Program-made: the position numbers and the translations under genes
The notes under the pieces: generated by a model
The model's input: only the letters and a program-made list of their open reading frames with translations
Database searches by the model: none
What the model was told of the DNA's origin: nothing
Assembly (NCBI GenBank): GCA_934167495.1
Contig: CAKPKP010000001.1
Span: 1 to 64,000 of the forward strand
Direction: 5' to 3'
DNA from: an uncultured Clostridia bacterium
GTDB lineage: Bacteria; Bacillota; Clostridia; TANB77; CAG-508
Length of the DNA stretch: 64,000 nt
Shown here: piece by piece, positions 17,046-25,256 of the stretch
Position numbering within the stretch: position 1 is the stretch's first letter
How the letters are laid out: each line of letters begins with the position of its first letter

Positions 17046-17269
17046 TCATATCTTTTCTTATAATCAATTTCATTATTTTTCAGTTTTTGATTGTCAGTTG
17101 TTCCCATATTTTTATATTTTCTTACCCAAGTCTCAACCGTTTTCCAACTTTCTATAAAGTACTTTTTAGCAATTTTCTTATATCCCAAATTACTATTAAG
17201 ATAGTCTTGTACTACTTGTTCTCTGAAGTCATTATCATAACTCATAAATTTTTGACCTTTTTTAGCCAT
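16994..17269 (-). CDS. IS3-family transposase OrfA (HTH)
   Basis: 91 residues: N-terminal HTH_28/IS150 type domain (FREQVVQDYLNSNLGYKKIA then SWKTVETWVRKYK) and a C-terminal leucine/lysine coiled coil that overlaps the start of the orfB frame. GGAGG lies 9 bases before ATG. OrfA alone binds the ends and usually regulates transposition; the frameshift product OrfAB catalyses it. Confidence 0.85.
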   Translation of the reverse strand: MAKKGQKFMSYDNDFREQVVQDYLNSNLGYKKIAKKYFIESWKTVETWVRKYKNMGTTDNQKLKNNEIDYKKRYEILKKYLAFLKEEQEKK

Positions 17270-17423
17270 AAAAATACACCTCCGTTTAGTATTTTAACAT
17301 AGATTCTTTTTTCTATGTCTACTAAATGGGGTGCATTTCATAATTAGTAGTTCTTTTTTTAGAAAAATTTTTGATATAAAGACTAATGTTTTAAATTTAA
17401 AGTCAATTAATGGTAATTGCTAG

Positions 17424-17452
17424 TTGACATAAATTGAAGTGTAATATATAAT
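17424..17452 (+). promoter_or_regulatory. Consensus sigma-A promoter of the LRR gene
   Basis: TTGACA (17424-17429), 17-base spacer, TATAAT (17447-17452). The roughly 100-base leader carries an unused strong AAGGAGGAAGGA at 17488-17499 in addition to the real ribosome-binding site, possibly stabilising the mRNA. Confidence 0.75.
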
Positions 17453-17558
17453 AATTGAGTAAAATTTTATATTTTCATTTTTCCTTTTAAGGAGGAAGGA
17501 ATTAAGTAAAAACATTAAAAAATTAGCAACAATTCTATTTTTGAAAGGAGAAAAAATA

Positions 17559-18794
17559 ATGTCAAAACTTATTATCAAATGTACTTACAAGCGGAAAGAT
17601 GGTTCTTCATATGAAGAAAATCTGATAATTCCTGAAGGGAAAAATTTCTTCTTTAAAGCTTACAAAAGGTTAAAGAAAGTAACCATACCTGAAGGCGTAA
17701 CCTCAATAGCTAAGGATACATTTAACGAATGTAAAGTTTTAGAAGAAATAGTATTACCTAAAACTTTAGAGAGTATAGGAGATTATTCGTTTAAAGGGTG
17801 TACAAGTTTAACAAGAATTATATTGCCTGAGAACTTAAAGCAAATAGGCAATTATGCATTTGCTGATTGCGAAAATTTAAGAAAGATAGTTTTACCAGAA
17901 AAAATAAAGTCGATAGGAGTAGGTGCTTTTAGTTATTGCAAAAATTTAAAAAAAGTAGTGTTACCAAAAAGCTTAAATCAAATAGGTGATTATGTTTTTT
18001 ATAGTTGCAAAAGTCTATCAGAAATAACGATTTCAGAAGGATTGGAATCAATAGGAATTGATGCCTTCAAGGATTGTATAAATTTAAGAAATATAGTATT
18101 ACCAAAAAGCTTAAATCAAATAGGTGATCATGCTTTTGATGGTTGCAAAAGTTTAGCAGAAATAGCAATTCCAGAAGGCTTGCTGTCAATAGGTGTTGAT
18201 ACCTTCAAGAATTGCATAAGTTTAAGAAATATAGTATTACCCAAAAGCTTAAATCAAATATGCGATTATGCATTTATTGGTTGCAAAAATTTAGCAGAAA
18301 TGACAATTCCTGAGGGCGTAACATCAGTAGGAGTAAAAGTCTTTAACGGATGCGAAAGTTTAAGAAGAATAGTATTACCAAACAGCTTAACTTTAATAGG
18401 AAATTATGCATTTACTGGTTGCACAACGTTAAAAGAAGTTGTAATCCCAGCAGGCGTAACATCAATTGGAATAGGAGCATTTGCAGAGTGTAAAGGTTTA
18501 AAAAAAATTGTGTTACCAAATAACTTAGAGGTAATAGGAGATAATACTTTTAATAGGTGTACTAAGTTAAAAGAGGTGATAATCCACGAAGGAGTAAAAT
18601 TGATAGGCACAGATGCTTTTAATAGGTGCTTTAGTTTAGTAAAAATATCTTTACCTAAAAGTTTAAAGTCAATAGAAAGTTATGCTTTTTCCAAGTGCAG
18701 TAGCTTAAAAGAAATAGTAATGCCAAAAAATGTTTCAATAGGAAAAAATGCTTTTAATGACTGTTTACCAACAGTAAAGAAAAAAATTATCTAA
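17559..18794 (+). CDS. BspA-type leucine-rich-repeat protein without signal peptide
   Basis: 411 residues made almost entirely of about sixteen 23-residue LRR_5 repeats (pattern LKxIVLPxSLxxIGxxAFxxC). Such repeats fold as a solenoid and usually bind proteins on the cell surface, but no signal peptide, membrane segment or anchor is visible here, so it may be cytoplasmic or released by another route. ATG 17559 is chosen because AAAGGAG lies 7 bases upstream; an in-frame TTG at 17541 is less likely. It is flanked by its own promoter and terminator. Codons such as CGG (codon 12) differ from native neighbours, suggesting acquisition. Confidence 0.8.
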   Translation: MSKLIIKCTYKRKDGSSYEENLIIPEGKNFFFKAYKRLKKVTIPEGVTSIAKDTFNECKVLEEIVLPKTLESIGDYSFKGCTSLTRIILPENLKQIGNYAFADCENLRKIVLPEKIKSIGVGAFSYCKNLKKVVLPKSLNQIGDYVFYSCKSLSEITISEGLESIGIDAFKDCINLRNIVLPKSLNQIGDHAFDGCKSLAEIAIPEGLLSIGVDTFKNCISLRNIVLPKSLNQICDYAFIGCKNLAEMTIPEGVTSVGVKVFNGCESLRRIVLPNSLTLIGNYAFTGCTTLKEVVIPAGVTSIGIGAFAECKGLKKIVLPNNLEVIGDNTFNRCTKLKEVIIHEGVKLIGTDAFNRCFSLVKISLPKSLKSIESYAFSKCSSLKEIVMPKNVSIGKNAFNDCLPTVKKKII

Positions 18795-18868
18795 ATAACC
18801 AAAACTAATTCTAAAGGTGATTATGTGCTAAAAGTAATTTAAACAAAATAAATTTGACATAATATTAA

Positions 18869-18905
18869 AACAAGATGTAGGAAAAGTTTCCTACATCTTG
18901 TTATT
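18869..18905 (+). terminator. Intrinsic terminator of the LRR gene
   Basis: Perfect 16-base arms (18869-18884 and 18887-18902), sequence core AACAAGATGTAGG, followed by a weak T tract. Confidence 0.8.
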
Positions 18906-18906
18906 T

Positions 18907-18982
18907 AATAGGAAATTCTTCTGAATTTCCTATTAAATAAATACTTTGTACAGAAATTTGCTATGTGCAAATTTCGCGCACT
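18907..18982 (+). repeat. Dispersed palindromic repeat, copy 4a (full)
   Basis: Hairpin 1 AATAGGAAATTC/GAATTTCCTATT, spacer AAATAAATACTTTGTACAG, hairpin 2 AAATTTGC/GCAAATTT, then CGCGCAC. This is the cleanest copy of the family. Confidence 0.85.
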
Positions 18983-19045
18983 AACAAAGACGCGGACTTC
19001 AAAATGTTTTAATAAGTACAAAAGTTATTAATGTCCGCTTTTGTT
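18983..19045 (+). repeat. GCGGAC hairpin module, copy A
   Basis: 63 bases that differ by one base from 43919-43981. The ends AACAAAGACGCGGAC and GTCCGCTTTTGTT are inverted repeats, so the module can fold into a long hairpin. It directly follows repeat copy 4a, as copy B follows copy 5. Confidence 0.85.
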
Positions 19046-19049
19046 TTTT

Positions 19050-19138
19050 AATAGGAAATTTTTCTGAAATTCCTATTATATAAAATTACATTGCACAGAA
19101 AATTTATTTCATAAATTTTCTTCGCACGAGAACAAATT
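19050..19138 (+). repeat. Dispersed palindromic repeat, copy 4b (diverged)
   Basis: AATAGGAAATTT/AAATTCCTATT, TATAAAATTACATTGCACAG, AAAATTTAT/ATAAATTTT, then CTTCGCACGAGAACAAA. Same architecture as 4a but diverged by compensating changes in the second palindrome. Confidence 0.75.
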
Positions 19139-19157
19139 TACGGAAAAATAGTAATAA

Positions 19158-19186
19158 TTGACTTTTATGTAAAGTCGTAGTAAAAT
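19158..19186 (+). promoter_or_regulatory. Predicted sigma-A promoter
   Basis: TTGACT (19158-19163), 17-base spacer, TAAAAT (19181-19186). The 125-base leader contains a small hairpin (AGTGTAT...ATACACT near 19239-19262) and an extra AAAGGAG at 19266 besides the one used. Confidence 0.6.
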
Positions 19187-19315
19187 ATTATTGGTATTTA
19201 TGTGCTTATATCAAATTCAAGTGACTTTGATAGCCTAAAGTGTATATGCACAAATACACTATTAAGAAAGGAGTTAAAAACTATTAGTTAAAAAATATAA
19301 AAAGGAGATGTTTTT

Positions 19316-20098
19316 ATGTTAGGTGCAGAATCCCCAGGTTCAGACTCTATACTTAATGCAGTTAGAAATATTAGGCGGGCAGAGGAATCACGGTGGCAGT
19401 CAAGTTATTCTGAGCCGGATATACCGGATATGTCGGATACGTTGGAGAACCCCAAGAGTAAAGTTACGATTACAAATTGCAATTGTAATTTAAATACGGA
19501 GTTTGGACCAATCAAAGACTATAATATTATAAGCACTCCTAATGGTGCTATTGTTAAAGTTGGAAAAAACTGGCGGTTCTATGACAAAAATAAGAAAAAA
19601 ATTGTTAATGTCAGCTATAAAGATGTATACGAAATTTGGAGAAAACTCCCTGTATTCATTTTGCCCACAACCAAGTTAAGCGAAGGAGATCTTATTAAGG
19701 TTTCTGGAGAATATTACTTCGTAGTGGAGTCTACAGAGAAAAACGTTCTGGTAGCATGTGTTAATGAAAAAAATATTGGAAAAGTCATTGCTAAGGATTC
19801 AACATACTTTAGTTATTATTTGAAGATTATCACTTTTAGTGATTTCTTAAGTGTGGATGATGAATTGGACTTTGAGAAGTTTAACGTCTTATCTATAATG
19901 TGCGAAAGGAACGAGGAAAATAGCAATTTAATAAGTCAATTTATTCCTTTAATGCTTTTTAAGGAAAAACTTGATGGAAATGATGACGTCATAAAGATGA
20001 TGTTCATGGCTTCCGTTATGAATAATAATAACAGCTCTACGATTCTCGAGATGATGTTGAAGATGCTCAGTGATGAGAAGAAAGAGAATCATTTGTAA
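19316..20098 (+). CDS. Unknown soluble protein, acquired composition
   Basis: 260 residues, no family recognised. The first 50 residues are polar and probably disordered (repeated D-I-P-D-M type), with an NCNCNLN segment at about 55. A beta-rich middle (WRFYDKNKKKIVNVSYKD; GDLIKVSGEYYFVVEST) and a helical Met-rich end (VIKMMFMASVMNN) follow. Such a layout is seen in phage structural or chaperone-like proteins, but I cannot assign it. Codon use is clearly unlike the AT-rich neighbours, with three CGG codons (19376, 19391, 19574). AAAAGGAG precedes the ATG. It has its own promoter and terminator. Confidence 0.6.
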   Translation: MLGAESPGSDSILNAVRNIRRAEESRWQSSYSEPDIPDMSDTLENPKSKVTITNCNCNLNTEFGPIKDYNIISTPNGAIVKVGKNWRFYDKNKKKIVNVSYKDVYEIWRKLPVFILPTTKLSEGDLIKVSGEYYFVVESTEKNVLVACVNEKNIGKVIAKDSTYFSYYLKIITFSDFLSVDDELDFEKFNVLSIMCERNEENSNLISQFIPLMLFKEKLDGNDDVIKMMFMASVMNNNNSSTILEMMLKMLSDEKKENHL

Positions 20099-20130
20099 AC
20101 TAATTAATAGTTTGAAACTTTTTTCTATCC

Positions 20131-20161
20131 CCCTCAAGATGTTAATCTTGAGGGAATTTTT
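20131..20161 (+). terminator. Intrinsic terminator
   Basis: CCCTCAAGAT-GTTA-ATCTTGAGGG (20131-20154) then AATTTTTAT. Confidence 0.9.
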
Positions 20162-20247
20162 ATATGTAAAAAATATTACATTTATTTTCCACAAAATAAA
20201 TGTAAGCAAAAAATTTATACATATTGTCAAAATTATTTTAATAAATG

Positions 20248-20275
20248 TTTACAAAAAATAAAATTGTGGTATAAT
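20248..20275 (+). promoter_or_regulatory. Predicted promoter of the thrS T-box transcript
   Basis: TTTACA (20248-20253), 16-base spacer, TATAAT (20270-20275), just before the T-box leader. Confidence 0.6.
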
Positions 20276-20280
20276 ATTAT

Positions 20281-20500
20281 TGACCGTGAAGGGAAGAGTA
20301 GAAATAAAAACTGTTAAAAGAGATGATTAGCCATAGGCTGAAAGCTAATCTTAAAAAGCTTATTTTGAAAACTAACCTGGAGTCAGTAGAAAACTACCGT
20401 TGATAACGTTATAATCTTAAATGAAGTTAAATATTAGGGTGGAACCGTACATATATTGTACCCCTATAGGTAAGAAAAAAGCCTGTAGGGGTATATTTTT
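20281..20500 (+). promoter_or_regulatory. T-box riboswitch (threonine) with terminator
   Basis: The T-box core AGGGTGGAACCG is at 20436-20447, preceded by a long stem I region (20290-20400) and followed by a terminator hairpin (20459-20470 with 20482-20493, then a T-run). Uncharged tRNA binding would stabilise the antiterminator and allow thrS transcription. By context the specifier should be a Thr codon; ACT or ACC in the 20370-20382 region are candidates, but I did not fold stem I. Confidence 0.9.
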
Positions 20501-20531
20501 TACCTTGCACCATATAAAGGAGGTTTTATAT

Positions 20532-22466
20532 ATGATTAAAATTACATTAAAAGATGGTTCTGTAATAGAGGCAGAACAAGGAATTACAGTATTAGATGTA
20601 GCTAAAAAAATAAGTGAGGGGTTAGCTAGAATAGCAACAGCAGGAATGGTTAATAATGAGGTAAAAGATTTAAGATATCAACTAGAAGAAGATTGTACTT
20701 TGAATATATTAACATTTGATTCATTAGATGGAAAAAAAGCTTATTGGCATACAACATCACATATAATGGCACAAGCAATAAAAAGATTATTCCCAAATGT
20801 AAAATTAGCAATAGGACCATCAATAGATGAAGGTTTTTATTATGATTTTGATGTTGAAAAAGCATTTTCAGATGAAGAAAAAGCTAAAATTGAAGAAGAA
20901 ATGAAAAAGATAATAAAAGAAGATTTACCAATAGAAAGATTTGTTTTACCTAGAGATGAAGCAATAAAATTAATGAAAGAAAAAGATGAACCATATAAAG
21001 TTGAATTAATAGAAGATTTACCAGAAGGAGAAATAATATCTTTTTATAAACAAGGTGAATTTACAGATCTTTGTGCAGGACCACATTTAATGAGCACAGG
21101 AAAAGTAAAAGCAATAAAATTACTTTCTTCATCTGGAGCATATTGGAGAGGTAGCGAAAAGAATAAAATGTTACAAAGAATTTATGGTATATCATTTCCA
21201 AAAGCTAGTATGGTTGAAGAATATATGCAAATTCTTGAGGATAGAAAAGCTAGAGATCATAGAAAAATTGGTAAAGATTTAAAATTATTCATGACACATC
21301 CATTAGTTGGAGCTGGACTTCCAATGTATTTACCAAATGGAGCTACAATAAGAAGAACACTAGAAAGATATATTCAAGATAAGGAAATTGCTTTAGGATA
21401 TAGCCATGTATATACACCATCACTTGCAAATGTTGAATTGTATAAAACAAGTGGACATTGGGATCATTATAAAGATGATATGTTCCCAGCAATGAAAATG
21501 GATACAGAAGAAATGGTATTAAGACCTATGAACTGTCCTCATCATATGTTAGTATATAAAAATGAATTACATTCATATAAAGAGTTACCTATAAAAATAG
21601 GAGAATTAGCACATGATTTCAGATATGAAAATAGTGGTGCAGTATGCGGATTAGAGAGAGTACGTCAAATGTGTCAAAATGATGCTCACTTATTTGTAAG
21701 GCCAGACCAAATAAAAGAAGAAGTAGGAAGAGTATTAAATTTAATTTTTGAAGTATATTTAAAAGATTTTGGATTCCCTAGAGAATCATTTACATTTAGA
21801 TTATCATTACGTGATAAAAACAACAAAGAAAAATATATAGATAATGATGAGATGTGGGAAACAGCAGAAAATCAATTAAGAGCTATATTAAAAGAGTTAA
21901 ATATAGAATTTTATGAAGCTGAAGGTGAAGCAGCATTCTATGGACCAAAAATAGATATCCAAATAAAAACAGCATTAAATCATGATGTAACTATTCCAAC
22001 ATGTCAATTAGATTTTGCATTACCAGAAAGATTTGATTTAACATATATAGGAGAAGATGGAAAAGAGCATAGACCAGTCGTAATACACAGAGCAATTTTA
22101 GGATCTTCAGATAGATTTATATCATTCTTATTAGAAGAAACAAAGGGAAATTTACCAACATGGTTATCACCAGTTCAAGTAAAATTACTTCCAATTGCAG
22201 ATGCTCATGTAGAATATGCAAATAAAGTAAAAGATTTATTACTAAAAGAAAAAGTAAGAGTAGAAGTTGATGATAGAAATGAAAAGATTGGATATAAAAT
22301 TCGTGAAGCACAACTTCAAAAAGTGCCATATATGCTTGTAATTGGAGACAAAGAAATAGAAGAAAATGCCGTTTCAGTACGTTCTAGAAAAGACGGAGAT
22401 ATTGGACAAATGGATGCAAAAGAGTTTATAAATAAAATAGTTGAAGAAATTAAAAATTATAAATAA
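20532..22466 (+). CDS. thrS: Threonyl-tRNA synthetase
   Basis: 644 residues, full-length. An N-terminal TGS domain (about 1-60), the editing/SAD domain (HTTSHIMAQAIK at about 73 and TDLCAGPHL), the class II catalytic core (RPMNCPHHMLVYK with zinc ligands, FRYENSGAVCGLERVRQM as motif 2) and a C-terminal anticodon-binding domain (SPVQVKLLPI onward). AAAGGAGG before ATG 20532 sets the start; upstream in-frame codons lie inside the T-box. Expression is controlled by the T-box leader. Confidence 0.97.
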   Translation: MIKITLKDGSVIEAEQGITVLDVAKKISEGLARIATAGMVNNEVKDLRYQLEEDCTLNILTFDSLDGKKAYWHTTSHIMAQAIKRLFPNVKLAIGPSIDEGFYYDFDVEKAFSDEEKAKIEEEMKKIIKEDLPIERFVLPRDEAIKLMKEKDEPYKVELIEDLPEGEIISFYKQGEFTDLCAGPHLMSTGKVKAIKLLSSSGAYWRGSEKNKMLQRIYGISFPKASMVEEYMQILEDRKARDHRKIGKDLKLFMTHPLVGAGLPMYLPNGATIRRTLERYIQDKEIALGYSHVYTPSLANVELYKTSGHWDHYKDDMFPAMKMDTEEMVLRPMNCPHHMLVYKNELHSYKELPIKIGELAHDFRYENSGAVCGLERVRQMCQNDAHLFVRPDQIKEEVGRVLNLIFEVYLKDFGFPRESFTFRLSLRDKNNKEKYIDNDEMWETAENQLRAILKELNIEFYEAEGEAAFYGPKIDIQIKTALNHDVTIPTCQLDFALPERFDLTYIGEDGKEHRPVVIHRAILGSSDRFISFLLEETKGNLPTWLSPVQVKLLPIADAHVEYANKVKDLLLKEKVRVEVDDRNEKIGYKIREAQLQKVPYMLVIGDKEIEENAVSVRSRKDGDIGQMDAKEFINKIVEEIKNYK

Positions 22467-22486
22467 TAATAGTTAGAATAAATGAA

Positions 22487-22529
22487 AAATAACTAAGAAT
22501 GTATGAAAAACATTTTTGGTTATTTTTTT
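22487..22529 (+). terminator. Intrinsic terminator of thrS
   Basis: Arms 22487-22502 and 22510-22525 pair imperfectly (AAATAAC...GTTATTT) followed by T7. Confidence 0.75.
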
Positions 22530-22563
22530 CACAAAAAATTCAAAATTAACGACTTAAAAAGGT

Positions 22564-22591
22564 TTGACAATATGATATTCTATGATATAAT
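22564..22591 (+). promoter_or_regulatory. Sigma-A promoter of the rhamnose-glycan locus
   Basis: TTGACA (22564-22569), 16-base spacer, TATAAT (22586-22591). Confidence 0.75.
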
Positions 22592-22625
22592 GTGAAAGAA
22601 AAATAATGCTATATTAGGAGGAATT

Positions 22626-23189
22626 ATGGGAAAATTTAAAAGAACAGATACAGATATCGAAGGTTTATGTATTATAGAGCCTACTGTTTTCGGAGATAAC
22701 AGAGGATATTTCATGGAAACATATAGTAAAGAAGATTTTAAAGAAATAGGAATAGATTATGAATTTGTACAAGACAATCAATCATCATCAAAAAAAGGTG
22801 TATTAAGAGGATTACATTTTCAAATAGAAAATACTCAAGGAAAATTAGTTAGAGTAATAAAAGGTGAAGTATTTGATGTAGCAGTTGATTTAAGAAGGGA
22901 TAGTAAAACTTTTGGAAAATGGTTTGGAGTAAGATTATCAGAAGAAAATAAAAAAATGTTTTTTATTCCACCATATTTTGCACATGGATTTTTAGTTTTA
23001 TCAGACACAGCTGAATTTACATATAAATGCACAGATGTATACAATCATTCAGCAGAGTCAGGATTATTATATAGCGATAAAGAGATTGGAATAGAATGGC
23101 CAGAAGTAAACTGTGAGTTAACAACATCTGAAAAAGATACAAAATGGCAAACTTTAGAGCAATTTAAGAATAGTGATATTTGGAAATAA
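22626..23189 (+). CDS. rmlC: dTDP-4-dehydrorhamnose 3,5-epimerase
   Basis: 187 residues, a cupin-fold enzyme of dTDP-L-rhamnose synthesis. GVLRGLHFQ carries the catalytic His, and PPYFAHGFLVLSD and FTYKCTDVY are further family motifs. First gene of the glycan locus, followed by rmlB. rmlA and rmlD are not in the window, so the pathway must be completed elsewhere. Confidence 0.95.
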   Translation: MGKFKRTDTDIEGLCIIEPTVFGDNRGYFMETYSKEDFKEIGIDYEFVQDNQSSSKKGVLRGLHFQIENTQGKLVRVIKGEVFDVAVDLRRDSKTFGKWFGVRLSEENKKMFFIPPYFAHGFLVLSDTAEFTYKCTDVYNHSAESGLLYSDKEIGIEWPEVNCELTTSEKDTKWQTLEQFKNSDIWK

Positions 23190-23221
23190 TAATTTTATAA
23201 TAAAAAAGGAGAATAAATAGT

Positions 23222-24190
23222 ATGAAAAATTTATTAGTAACAGGAGCAGCTGGATTTATAGGAGCAAATTTTGCAGAATATATGGTAAAAAAATATCCAG
23301 AATATAATATTATAGTATTTGACAAACTTACATATGCAGGAAATTTAGGAAATTTAAAAAATATTAAAGATAAAATAACATTTGTGCAAGGCGATATATG
23401 TGATTTTGATTTTGTTCAAGAAACATTTAAAAAATATGATATAGATACAGTAGTACATTTTGCTGCAGAATCACATGTTGATAATAGTATAAAAACACCA
23501 TTTATATTTACACAAACAAATGTAATGGGAACACATACATTATTGGAATCTGCTAGAAGAGCTTGGGGAGAAGGTAGTCCAAATAAATTCATGCATATTT
23601 CAACAGATGAAGTTTTTGGAACATTAGGAGAAGATGGATATTTTACAGAAACTTCACCAATTAAACCAAACAGTCCATATTCATCATCAAAGGCTAGTTC
23701 AGATTTATTAGTTTTTGCATATCATGAAACTTATAAAATGAACGTAAATGTTACAAATTGTTCAAATAATTATGGACCATATCAACATCATGAAAAATTA
23801 ATACCACATATGATATCTTTAGCATTAAAAGATGAAAAACTACCAGTATATGGACAAGGATTAAATATTAGAGACTGGTTATATGTAGAAGATCATTGTG
23901 AAGCTATAGATTTAGTATTACATAATGGTAGAAATGGTGAAAGATACAATGTTGGAGGACATAACGAAAAGAGAAATATAGAAATTGTTAAATTAATTTT
24001 AAATAGACTTGGAAAATCAGAAGATTTAATATCTTATGTAGAAGATAGAAAAGGACATGATTACAGATATGCAATAGATCCAACTAAATTAAAAAATGAA
24101 TTAGGATGGGAACCAAAAACTAAATTTGAAGATGGAATAGTAAAAACTATAGATTGGTATTTAGCACATCCAGAATATTTAATGAAATAA
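23222..24190 (+). CDS. rmlB: dTDP-glucose 4,6-dehydratase
   Basis: 322 residues, extended SDR enzyme that makes dTDP-4-keto-6-deoxyglucose. The NAD-binding GAAGFIGANF is at the N-terminus, STDEVFG carries the Thr-Asp-Glu of the dehydratase site, and SPYSSSKAS has the YxxxK pair. Starts 32 bases after rmlC with AAAGGAG upstream; the two supply activated deoxyhexose for the glycosyltransferases that follow. Confidence 0.95.
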   Translation: MKNLLVTGAAGFIGANFAEYMVKKYPEYNIIVFDKLTYAGNLGNLKNIKDKITFVQGDICDFDFVQETFKKYDIDTVVHFAAESHVDNSIKTPFIFTQTNVMGTHTLLESARRAWGEGSPNKFMHISTDEVFGTLGEDGYFTETSPIKPNSPYSSSKASSDLLVFAYHETYKMNVNVTNCSNNYGPYQHHEKLIPHMISLALKDEKLPVYGQGLNIRDWLYVEDHCEAIDLVLHNGRNGERYNVGGHNEKRNIEIVKLILNRLGKSEDLISYVEDRKGHDYRYAIDPTKLKNELGWEPKTKFEDGIVKTIDWYLAHPEYLMK

Positions 24191-24193
24191 ATT

Positions 24194-24230
24194 CTTGGTT
24201 AGCATGAATAAAAGTGCTAACCAAGGTTTA
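24194..24230 (+). terminator. Hairpin between rmlB and the glycosyltransferases
   Basis: Perfect 11-base arms (24194-24204, 24215-24225; CTTGGTTAGCA) with only a weak T tract, so possibly an attenuating or processing hairpin rather than a full stop. Confidence 0.6.
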
Positions 24231-24269
24231 TTATACCAGTATGAAACAAATTGTTTTTAAGGAGTATAT

Positions 24270-25256
24270 ATGGATAGAATAGACATATTACTAGCTACAT
24301 ATAATGGCGAGAAATACTTAAGAGATCAAATAGATAGTATATTAAACCAAACGTATGCAGATTTTAACTTAATAATATCAGACGATGCTTCTACTGATGA
24401 TACTGTTAAAATCTTAGAAGAATATAAGAAAAAAGATTCAAGAATAACAGTATATAATCAGGAGGAAAATATAGGAAGTACTAATAATTTTGAATTTTTG
24501 CTTACTAAAGTACAGAATGATTATTATATGCTTTCAGATCAAGATGATATATGGGAAAAAGAAAAAATAGAAAAGTCAGTAAAGAAGATTAAAGAAACAA
24601 ATGCAGACTTGGTATTTTCAGATTTAGCAGTTGTAGATGAAAACTTAAATATTATAAATGAATCATTTTGCAAATTAAAAAATATATATTCTAAAATAAA
24701 AAAAGATAAAAATTATGAAGCTTTATATTTAAATAATTATGTAACAGGATGTACAATTCTTTCCAAGAAAGAGTATATAAACAAAATATTACCAATACCT
24801 AAAGACGTTAAATATCTAATACATGATTATTGGATTGCTATAGTTGTAAGTCAAAATGGAAAATTAGAATTTATAGATGAACCATTAGTGAAATATAGGC
24901 AACATGGAAATAATCAAGTAGGTACAGCTCAAAGAACTGAAAAGATGAATTCTATAGAAGATATTAGAAATTTATTTTTAGAAGTTAAAATTGAACATTT
25001 TAATGTTTTTAATCAGAAAAGAGAACTTTTTTCAGAATCAAAACAAGAATTAAATAAAAAAGCTTTAGAATATTATAAAAGATTAAAAAGTGTTAAAAAT
25101 ATTAATTTTAAAGATTTGTCAATATTTAATAAACTATATAAATACGAGAATAAAAAATACTTTATTTTGAATTTTATTATATTAAATATGCCATGTATAG
25201 CACGAGTGCTATATAAAGTGAAAAGAGGAGTTAGACATGATAGAACTGAAAATTAA
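24270..25256 (+). CDS. Family 2 glycosyltransferase (rhamnosyltransferase-like)
   Basis: 328 residues, GT-A fold. ILLATYNGEKYLRDQIDSI at the N-terminus, SDDASTDDT (nucleotide-binding Asp), the DXD-like SDQDDIW and a late HDYWIA. This combination resembles rhamnosyltransferases of O-antigen and cell-wall glycans, fitting the rmlB/rmlC neighbours; exact linkage unknown. The C-terminal 100 residues are helical and membrane-proximal. It overlaps the next gene by 20 bases, so they are co-translated. Confidence 0.85.
   Translation: MDRIDILLATYNGEKYLRDQIDSILNQTYADFNLIISDDASTDDTVKILEEYKKKDSRITVYNQEENIGSTNNFEFLLTKVQNDYYMLSDQDDIWEKEKIEKSVKKIKETNADLVFSDLAVVDENLNIINESFCKLKNIYSKIKKDKNYEALYLNNYVTGCTILSKKEYINKILPIPKDVKYLIHDYWIAIVVSQNGKLEFIDEPLVKYRQHGNNQVGTAQRTEKMNSIEDIRNLFLEVKIEHFNVFNQKRELFSESKQELNKKALEYYKRLKSVKNINFKDLSIFNKLYKYENKKYFILNFIILNMPCIARVLYKVKRGVRHDRTEN

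Larger units (their letters stand above)
16131..17340 (-). mobile_element. IS3-family (IS150-like) insertion sequence
   Basis: About 1210 bases. The ends are imperfect inverted repeats of about 43 bases beginning TGAAGTGAACC on the left and TGAAATGCACC on the right, and ending GAAAAAAGA-TCTATG. It carries overlapping orfA and orfB on the minus strand. Flanking triplets are CAA and TAA, so a clean target duplication is not visible. Both frames look intact, so it may still be active through frameshifted OrfAB. Confidence 0.85.
16101..17367. repeat. Terminator palindrome split by the IS element
   Basis: Left arm 16101-16124 and right arm 17343-17367 are inverted repeats of about 24 bases (AAAAAAGAGCTACTAAT against ATTAGTAGTTCTTTTTTT, extended by TTTTTCT/AGAAAAA). 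Without the IS they would form one strong bidirectional terminator behind the 15912 gene; the IS sits in its loop. Confidence 0.7.

Noticed and set aside
18907..19138. Integron attC sites
   Set aside because: The RYYYAAC/GTTRRRY core sites are absent, and no integron integrase is present.
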